This document shows, in pieces, positions 6,951-11,983 of a DNA stretch of 11,983 bases. The number at the start of each line of letters is the position of its first letter. The first letter of the stretch is position 1. The notes under the pieces were generated by a model, which worked only from the letters and a program-made list of their open reading frames with translations, did not search any database and was not told the origin of the DNA. This stretch comes from Clostridia bacterium (GTDB lineage: Bacteria; Bacillota; Clostridia; Oscillospirales; CAG-382), in the NCBI GenBank assembly GCA_900757905.1, contig CAAEPN010000051.1, forward strand, positions 1 to 11,983, written 5' to 3'. The translations under genes and the position numbers were made by a program.

Positions 6951-7796
6951 TTACGAAATTTGGAATTTTAAACTGATGTCGGCGGCCTTGACCGTGTGCG
7001 TGAGCGCACCGATGGAAATGATGTCTACACCGGTCTCGGCGACCTCGCGCAAGCTTTTTTCGCCCATGTTGCCGCTGGCTTCGACTAGCGCACGTCCGGC
7101 AACAATGCCGACGCATTCACGCATAAGGTCGTTTGACATGTTGTCGAGCATGATGATGTCCGCACCGGCGTCGAGCGCTTCGGCAAGCTGTTCTTTGGTT
7201 TCGACCTCGACTTCGATCTTAAGCGTGTGCGGGATGACCGCACGGGCGTTTTTCACGGCGTTTTTAATGCCGCCGGAAACGGCGATATGGTTGTCCTTGA
7301 TCAGTACGCCGTCGGCAAGATTAAAGCGGTGATTGGTACCGCCGCCGACGCGCACGGCGTATTTTTCGAGTACGCGAAGGCCGGGGGTGGTCTTGCGCGT
7401 ATCGGTGATCTTGGCGTTCGTTCCGGCAACCTCGGCAACCGACGCGTGGGTGCGCGTGGCGATGCCGGTAAGGCGCTGCATGAAGTTGAGCGCGGTGCGT
7501 TCGCCGGTGAGAACGTTTTGTGCGTTGCCCGAAACGACGGCGATGACATCGCCTTTTTTCACGGCGTCGCCGTCCTTGAAATTTGCTTTCATTTCGATGG
7601 ACGGGTCAACGCGCCCAAAGATATGTTTGGCAAGGTCAATGCCGCAGATAATCATATCCTCCTTGGCGACAAAGCGGCCTGTGGCGGTCTTGTCCTCCGG
7701 AATGGTCGAGAGGGTGGTGATATCGCCCGTGCCGATATCTTCGTTTAAGGCAAGCGTGATGATCTGCTCCACTTGCGGATTATTGAATAAGTACAT
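6951..7796 (-). CDS. nadC: Nicotinate-nucleotide pyrophosphorylase (quinolinate phosphoribosyltransferase)
   Basis: NadC joins quinolinate to PRPP and releases CO2, giving nicotinate mononucleotide, the last step of de novo pyridine synthesis. The 281-residue protein has the standard length. Motifs seen: NEDIGTGDIT (18-27), GERTALNFMQRLTGIATRT (98-116), the substrate loop TRKTTPGLR (133-141), HRFNLADGVLIKDNH (156-170), EVEVET (195-200), IMLDNM (215-220) and EASGN (239-243). The ATG at 7796 is chosen because GGAGG lies 6 bases upstream and the family begins here. The frame stays open farther upstream, but that part overlaps nadB and has low-complexity composition. It is the third gene of the operon, 22 bp after nadB. 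Confidence 0.97.
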   Translation of the reverse strand: MYLFNNPQVEQIITLALNEDIGTGDITTLSTIPEDKTATGRFVAKEDMIICGIDLAKHIFGRVDPSIEMKANFKDGDAVKKGDVIAVVSGNAQNVLTGERTALNFMQRLTGIATRTHASVAEVAGTNAKITDTRKTTPGLRVLEKYAVRVGGGTNHRFNLADGVLIKDNHIAVSGGIKNAVKNARAVIPHTLKIEVEVETKEQLAEALDAGADIIMLDNMSNDLMRECVGIVAGRALVEASGNMGEKSLREVAETGVDIISIGALTHTVKAADISLKFQIS

Positions 7797-7818
7797 GAAT
7801 CTCCTCCGAAAATATGTG

Positions 7819-9366
7819 TTAATCGACGATATAGTGCGAACCGATGCTCTCTGTGCGTTTGCAGGCGCTGTCGGCAATGACGGTGGAGGCAACGGCGGCG
7901 TTAAAGACGGTATACTGCTTGATGCTTTCCAAGCGCATCCGACGGTATTTGTCATACACGCGGTCAAGCTCACGCCGGGCGTATTCAAGCTCCTTTGTGT
8001 GGCGCAGCGCGCCGACATTTTTGGTCATAAGCTCTTTCATGAACGCGATATCCGCGTCGATCTCGCTTTCCGGCACACAAGGCGCGTCAAAGCGCTCGGT
8101 CTCTTCGGGAAGCGTAAGCGAATGCCCGGCAAGAGGCCGGAAATCGGCGTTGATGGCGCGTGCGGCACGTCGGCCGAACACAAGGCATTCGAGCGTGGAA
8201 TTGCTGGCTAAGCGGTTGGCGCCCTGCACGCCGGTGCAGGCGACCTCGCCGCAGGCATAAAGACCCGAAATTGCCGTGCGTGCGTGCAGATCGGTCTTGA
8301 TACCGCCCATGAGATAATGCTCTGTTGGATGAACGGGAATGTGGTCTTGCGGCACATGGATGCCAAGCGAACGGCATTTTTCAAAAATGGTCGGGAAGCG
8401 CTTGGAGAAGAAGGCTTCATCCATGTCCGATACGTCGAGATAGACCACCGAGTCGCCGGTGATTGCCATGTTCTTTAAGATCTCGCGCGTTACGATATCG
8501 CGCGGCGCAAGATCACGAAGCGAATGCTTGTTGTACATAAACGCTTCGCCTGCGCTGTTGCGCAGCACCGCTCCTTCGCCGCGGACTGCCTCGGAAATGA
8601 GGAACATCCGGCCATCCTCCACGCCTACGGCAAGCGCGGTGGGGTGGAACTGGACGAATTCCATATCCTTGCAGGGCGTTCCGGCACGAAGAGCCGCAGC
8701 AATGCCGTCGCCGGTCGCGCCCTTGGGATTGGTGGAGTATTTGTATAACTGACCGATCGCGCCGGTTGCAAGCACAACGTTGCGGGAAAAGATTGCGCGG
8801 TCGCCTTTGCCGTCGTTTACCACAACGCCGCTTGTGCCGTCCTTGTCGGTCAGCACATCGACGAGAAACGTGTGCCAGAACACCGTGATGTTCGGGCGCG
8901 TTGCCACTACCTCGCCGAGCGTTTTGGTCATAAGCTTGCCGGTGGCGTCGCCGCCGCAGTGAAGGATCCGCCGGCAGCAGTGGCCGCCCTCGCGCGTGAC
9001 GATGATATCGCCGTTTTCGTCGCGGTCAAACGGCACGCCGAGGTTCATCATATCGGAAATGACCTCCGGACCTTCGGTAACAAGTACGCGCACGGCTTTT
9101 TCGTTGCAGTGCCCGGCTCCGGCGATGAGCGTGTCGCGGATGTGATCTTCAAAGCAGTCAGTGCTCTGTGTGACGGCCGCGATGCCGCCTTGAGCAAGCC
9201 ACGAGCTGCCGCCGTCGATCTCGCCCTTGACGATGAGCGCGACGCGGTATTTGGGGTCAAGGCAGAGCGCACAGTATAATCCGGCAAGGCCGCCGCCGAC
9301 GATCACGACATCATAATTTTCCTGTTCGTTTTTTACGTTTTCGTGACTGAAAAGATATCGTCTCAT
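7819..9366 (-). CDS. nadB: L-aspartate oxidase
   Basis: NadB is an FAD enzyme that oxidises L-aspartate to iminoaspartate, the substrate of NadA. The 515-residue protein begins with a Rossmann FAD site (VVIVGGGLAGLYCA, ~20-33). It continues with the flavin motif SSWLAQGGIAA (54-64), REGGH (125-129) and EFVQFHPTAL (236-245). SEAVRGEGA (258-266), HYLMGGI (350-356) and GLYACGEVACTGVQGANRLA (368-387) follow, all family signatures. The last ~100 residues form the helical C-terminal domain. The C-terminal tail reads ESIGSHYIVD, where many relatives have arginine after ES; the effect is unclear. Its ATG overlaps the nadA stop by 4 bp (ATGA), so the two are translationally coupled, fitting the instability of iminoaspartate between the two enzymes. 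Confidence 0.97.
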   Translation of the reverse strand: MRRYLFSHENVKNEQENYDVVIVGGGLAGLYCALCLDPKYRVALIVKGEIDGGSSWLAQGGIAAVTQSTDCFEDHIRDTLIAGAGHCNEKAVRVLVTEGPEVISDMMNLGVPFDRDENGDIIVTREGGHCCRRILHCGGDATGKLMTKTLGEVVATRPNITVFWHTFLVDVLTDKDGTSGVVVNDGKGDRAIFSRNVVLATGAIGQLYKYSTNPKGATGDGIAAALRAGTPCKDMEFVQFHPTALAVGVEDGRMFLISEAVRGEGAVLRNSAGEAFMYNKHSLRDLAPRDIVTREILKNMAITGDSVVYLDVSDMDEAFFSKRFPTIFEKCRSLGIHVPQDHIPVHPTEHYLMGGIKTDLHARTAISGLYACGEVACTGVQGANRLASNSTLECLVFGRRAARAINADFRPLAGHSLTLPEETERFDAPCVPESEIDADIAFMKELMTKNVGALRHTKELEYARRELDRVYDKYRRMRLESIKQYTVFNAAVASTVIADSACKRTESIGSHYIVD

Positions 9367-10304
9367 TTTTGAATCTCCATAGCTATGTTCATCATGCGCG
9401 TAAGGCAGCCGTTTGCAAGGGAAACGGTGCGTGCGTCGAGCGCTACTTCATGGATCTTGTCTGGCGAGTGAAGCACGCCGAACACATCGTCGAGCGTTGT
9501 TTTTTTCATATCCTTGCAGATAAGCGTTTCGGCAAGCAGATAGAACTTTTTGTCCGGGCATTCTTCGGAGAGCTTTTCACACACGGCTTTTTCCGTGCCG
9601 ATGATGAATTCTTTCTCCTCCGATTCCTTTGCAAAGCGAATGATTCCGGAGGTGCTTCCGGCGTAATCGGCTAAAGCTACTACTTCGGACTCGCATTCCG
9701 GGTGTACCAAAAGCACGGCGTTCGGGTGGGCGTTTCGTGCCGCTTGTACCATATCCGTTGTGATATGCTCATGTACCGGGCAATAGCCGTTATGTAAGAT
9801 GAATTTCTTTTCGGGAACATGAGCGGCAATGTATGCGCCGAGGTTCTTATCCGGCACGAAGATGATCTCTTTTTCCGCCAAAGAGCGCACGATGCCGAGC
9901 GCGTTCGACGAGGTGACGCAGACATCGCAAACAGCTTTGGTTTCGGCGCTGGAATTGATGTAGCAGACGACGGCGGCGTTCGGATACGCTTTCTTTAACG
10001 CGCGGATGTCGGCGGCGTTTACCATGTCGGCCATGGCACAGCCTGCGTCCGGACGAGGCAGATAAACGTGCTTTTCCGGACAAAGAATCTTAGCGCTTTC
10101 GCCCATAAAACGCACGCCGCAGAAAAGAATATTTCCGGCGCCGGAGGCCTTTGCACGCTTGGCAAGCTCAAAGCTGTCGCCGCAGAAGTCGGCGATCTTT
10201 TGTACGGAAAGATCCTCGTAAAGATGAGCCAAAACCAAAAAGTCTTTTTCTTTTTTCAGGCGGAGGATTTCCGCGGTTATTTCGGTCGTTTTGTCGGTTG
10301 TCAT
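9363..10304 (-). CDS. nadA: Quinolinate synthase (4Fe-4S)
   Basis: NadA condenses iminoaspartate with dihydroxyacetone phosphate to quinolinate, using an oxygen-sensitive 4Fe-4S cluster. Cluster cysteines are visible at the three family positions: Cys89 (AGCAMADM), Cys175 (GYCPVHEH) and Cys263 (ICKDMKKTT). Other signatures are VQKIADFCGDSFELAKRA (34-51), LFCGVRFMGESAKIL (60-74), TSSNA (131-135), VHPECESEV (200-208) and GSTSGI (216-221). The start at 10304 (ATG, 313 residues) is chosen over a TTG six codons upstream because AGGAG lies 8 bases before it; the TTG would put that ribosome site inside the gene. It is the first gene of the nadABC-mutL-tgt operon, with its own promoter. Confidence 0.97.
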   Translation of the reverse strand: MTTDKTTEITAEILRLKKEKDFLVLAHLYEDLSVQKIADFCGDSFELAKRAKASGAGNILFCGVRFMGESAKILCPEKHVYLPRPDAGCAMADMVNAADIRALKKAYPNAAVVCYINSSAETKAVCDVCVTSSNALGIVRSLAEKEIIFVPDKNLGAYIAAHVPEKKFILHNGYCPVHEHITTDMVQAARNAHPNAVLLVHPECESEVVALADYAGSTSGIIRFAKESEEKEFIIGTEKAVCEKLSEECPDKKFYLLAETLICKDMKKTTLDDVFGVLHSPDKIHEVALDARTVSLANGCLTRMMNIAMEIQK

Positions 10305-10338
10305 GGGAAAATCTCCTGTCAATCCATAAACTTATTCC

Positions 10339-10367
10339 ATTATAACACTTTTCTGTGAAGAATACAA
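10339..10367 (-). promoter_or_regulatory. Predicted promoter of the nadA operon (extended -10)
   Basis: On the minus strand, TTGTAT (10367-10362) and TATAAT (10344-10339) are 17 bp apart, and TG precedes the -10 as TGTTATAAT, an extended -10. The start would be near 10332, giving a short leader of about 28 bases, which leaves no room for a riboswitch. I do not recognise a NiaR-type operator with confidence. Confidence 0.65.
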
Positions 10368-10479
10368 GTATTTTTTCGACAGATTTTTTATCGGACAAAA
10401 AGCTTTGCTGCGAAAGTAAGGCGTAGGGCTGTTTGTAGCGAAAAAAGCAATATGTGTCCGAAAAGCCGCAATGGCGGTC

Positions 10480-10508
10480 TTGTCTTTCCTTTTACTTTTT
10501 GCTATAAT
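10480..10508 (+). promoter_or_regulatory. Predicted promoter of the GH30 gene
   Basis: TTGTCT (10480-10485) and TATAAT (10503-10508) are separated by 17 bp, and the -10 is preceded by TGC, an extended -10. The start near 10515 gives a leader of about 40 bases. Confidence 0.65.
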
Positions 10509-10520
10509 AGACCTATACTG

Positions 10521-10537
10521 ACCGGATAGAGTCCGGT
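10521..10537 (+). other. Small leader hairpin before the GH30 gene
   Basis: ACCGGA and TCCGGT form a 6-bp stem with the loop TAGAG, between the predicted transcription start and the AAAGGAGG site. It could stabilise the message or be an operator half-site pair; either is speculative. Confidence 0.35.
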
Positions 10538-10555
10538 TTAAAGGAGGAAAAGCAA

Positions 10556-11845
10556 ATGATTTGGATATCCAGCACGGAAAATGAGCTTTGGAGCCAAAAC
10601 AACAAGACGATAAAGAATCCGACGGAAAAGGGCAGTGAGTTAATCATCGGTAAACGCGTCGGGCAGCCGTTATACGGTTGGGGCTGCTGTATCAGCGAAA
10701 TATGTGCCAAAGCGGTTTTGGAGCTTTCGGAGGACAAACAAAAGACCATTTTTGACGAACTGTTCGGTGCAGAAAACTGCGGCTTTGATTATTGCCGCTT
10801 GTCCATCGGTGCGAACGATTTTGCCGAAAGCTGGTACAGCTACGATGAGACCGACGGCGACTATGCGCTTGAGCATTTTTCGGTTGCACGCGATGAAAAG
10901 TATATTTTTCCGGCAATTCGCGAGGCGAAAAAGCGTTCGCCGGAGTTACGCTTTTTCGCATCTCCCTGGAGTCCGCCGACTTGGATGAAATTCCCGAAGG
11001 TTTGCAATTACGGCAGACTTGTGGAAACAGACGAAAATTTAAAGGCTTATGCGCAGTATTTCCGCCGGTATTTGGAAGAATATGCTAAGCGCGGCGTGAA
11101 CATCGGGCAGATCTGTTTCCAGAACGAGTTTATTTCGGATCAGAAGTTCCCGTCGTGCTTGTGGTCGCCGGAGCTTATCGAAAAGTTTCTTGCGGATTAC
11201 CTGATCGACGAGATCGGGGATTTAGCAGAAATTTGGTTTGGCACATATAACGGGCCGGAGACGGACGCCAGAGCAAGCTATACGCGGTATTATCAATATG
11301 TGGGCCGCGTCATGCAGAACGAAAAATGCCGGAAGCACATCAAGGGCATTGCGTTTCAATGGGCAGGAAAATTTGCTATACCGCAGGCGGCAGAGGATTA
11401 TCCGGAATTGGATTTTATCCATAGTGAGGGCGAATGCGGCAACGGAGCAAACAGCTGGGAATATGCGTTGTATTCGTATGAGCTGTATCACCACTATTTC
11501 AAAAATGGGGCGCGTGCCAACGTTTATTGGAATATGGCGTTAGATAACGATGGGCTGTCCACTTGGGGCTGGCGGCAGAATTCGCTTATCAGCGTGAAAA
11601 ACGGCGAATATCGGTACAATCCGGAGTTTTATTTGGTCAAGCATTTTGCCAAATACGTAAAGCGCGGTGCGGTGATGCTCGGTACAAAGGGCGATTTCAG
11701 CAGCAACACGACAGTATTTGAGAACATGGATGGCAGCCGTGTGGCAGTTATTGTCAATCCATTTGACTTTGAAAAGACTGTGACGATCAAGAATGTCGGC
11801 TACAAACTGAAGCCGCGTTCGTTTAACACGATTATATTGGATTAA
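10556..11845 (+). CDS. Glycoside hydrolase family 30-type enzyme, cytosolic
   Basis: This 429-residue protein has the GH30 (glucosylceramidase-like) pattern through its length. Motifs are GWGCCISE (41-48), CRLSIGANDFAESWYSYDE (80-98), ASPWSPPTWMK (135-145), FQNE with acid/base Glu191, IAFQWAGK (265-272), FIHSEGECG with nucleophile Glu291, and WNMALDNDGLSTWGW (325-339). The final ~65 residues form a beta-sandwich side domain (VAVIVNPFDFEKTVTI, 396-411). GH30 enzymes are retaining beta-glycosidases acting on beta-glucosides, xylosides, fucosides or beta-1,6-glucans; the subfamily cannot be fixed here. There is no signal peptide, so it acts on imported oligosaccharides. The ATG at 10556 has AAAGGAGG 8 bases upstream. 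It is monocistronic, divergent from nadA, with its own promoter and terminator; no transporter is adjacent within the window. Confidence 0.9.
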   Translation: MIWISSTENELWSQNNKTIKNPTEKGSELIIGKRVGQPLYGWGCCISEICAKAVLELSEDKQKTIFDELFGAENCGFDYCRLSIGANDFAESWYSYDETDGDYALEHFSVARDEKYIFPAIREAKKRSPELRFFASPWSPPTWMKFPKVCNYGRLVETDENLKAYAQYFRRYLEEYAKRGVNIGQICFQNEFISDQKFPSCLWSPELIEKFLADYLIDEIGDLAEIWFGTYNGPETDARASYTRYYQYVGRVMQNEKCRKHIKGIAFQWAGKFAIPQAAEDYPELDFIHSEGECGNGANSWEYALYSYELYHHYFKNGARANVYWNMALDNDGLSTWGWRQNSLISVKNGEYRYNPEFYLVKHFAKYVKRGAVMLGTKGDFSSNTTVFENMDGSRVAVIVNPFDFEKTVTIKNVGYKLKPRSFNTIILD

Positions 11846-11887
11846 AAGACACAGACCGCTGAATTTTGTCAGCGGTCTGTGTCTTTT
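11844..11887 (+). terminator. Terminator of the GH30 gene
   Basis: A perfect 19-bp inverted repeat (11844-11862 and 11869-11887) closes the loop ATTTTG and overlaps the stop codon region. The outer AAAA/TTTT pairs give a T-run at the end of the stem in both directions. Confidence 0.85.
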
Positions 11888-11983
11888 CGGCGGCTTTGTC
11901 GCCGGGAAATGCCGCGCAGCGGCCTGTGTGACACCGCCACTTATGTGAGCGGCTTCGAGGTTTGCAAAACCTCGAAGCTCCAT
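11888..11983. repeat. Run of consecutive hairpins at the right edge
   Basis: Four inverted repeats follow one another: CGGCG/CGCCG (11888-11904), GCCGC-GCA-GCGGC (11911-11923), CCGCCAC/GTG-A-GCGG (11934-11952), and a perfect 12-bp stem with a 3-nt loop (11952-11963 with 11967-11978). No gene is supported here. The layout resembles an intergenic palindromic repeat element and runs off the window. Confidence 0.55.

Noticed and set aside
7797..8018. N-terminal extension of nadC by 74 codons
   Set aside because: It lies inside nadB in another frame, is low-complexity, and the ATG at 7796 has a good GGAGG site and fits the family start.
6418..8211. Plus-strand open frames of about 300 codons opposite mutL, nadC and nadB
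   Set aside because: All are antisense to well-identified genes and show no family motifs.
10305..10322. TTG start for nadA six codons upstream
   Set aside because: It would include the AGGAG site of the ATG at 10304 within the gene and has no ribosome site of its own.
10305..10555. Riboswitch or small RNA between nadA and the GH30 gene
   Set aside because: Both predicted leaders are short (about 28 and 40 bases) and no known riboswitch core was recognised.
11540..11983. Minus-strand open frame of 147 codons at the right edge
   Set aside because: Most of it is antisense to the GH30 gene and its start lies within the hairpin array; no ribosome site can be seen.
1..11983. CRISPR array, tRNA, rRNA, transposase or phage genes
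   Set aside because: No regularly spaced repeats, cloverleaf patterns or integrase/transposase motifs were found by reading; a covariance-model search was not possible here.

Overview
The window looks like a chromosomal segment of a Gram-positive, low-to-mid GC anaerobe, most likely a member of the Clostridia (Oscillospiraceae-like). The signs are strong AGGAGG-type ribosome binding sites, near-consensus TTGACA/TATAAT promoters, the MutL type that carries an endonuclease site and a clamp-binding motif, and a cytosolic GH30-type glycosidase. The taxonomic call is inference; there is no rRNA gene to anchor it.

Left block (1-3660, visibly AT-richer). An AraC-family regulator (155-967, minus) is divergent from a two-part protein (1090-2772, plus) that joins a YgjV-like membrane domain to a cytosolic, glycosidase-like beta-propeller. 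The 122-bp gap holds two overlapping promoters and an 8-bp inverted repeat (TGCAAGAT/ATCTTGCA), a plausible AraC-type control site. Next comes a HigBA-type toxin-antitoxin operon (3505-2839, minus). Both of its genes start with TTG and it is driven by a promoter with perfect hexamers. A 51-bp hairpin repeat, 43/51 identical between copies, lies on each side of the cassette.

Central block (3664-10304, all minus, visibly GC-richer): one tightly packed operon in the order nadA-nadB-nadC-mutL-tgt. NadB and NadA make quinolinate from aspartate, and NadC converts it to nicotinate mononucleotide for NAD. MutL is the mismatch-repair nicking factor, with an unusually proline-rich linker. Tgt inserts the queuosine precursor into tRNA. 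Junctions are a 4-bp overlap and gaps of 22, 36 and 8 bp, with no terminator seen between genes. A promoter with an extended -10 lies just upstream of nadA, and a hairpin follows tgt.

Right block (10305-11983): a divergent intergenic region, then a plus-strand GH30-family glycosidase without a signal peptide (10556-11845), closed by a perfect 19-bp-stem terminator. The last ~95 bases are a non-coding run of consecutive hairpins. No tRNA, rRNA, CRISPR array, transposase or phage gene was seen.

Most of the window is recognisable. The points most worth a second look are the YgjV/propeller fusion with a possible internal start, the overlapping divergent promoters, the hairpin-bracketed toxin-antitoxin cassette, and the NAD/mismatch-repair/queuosine operon.
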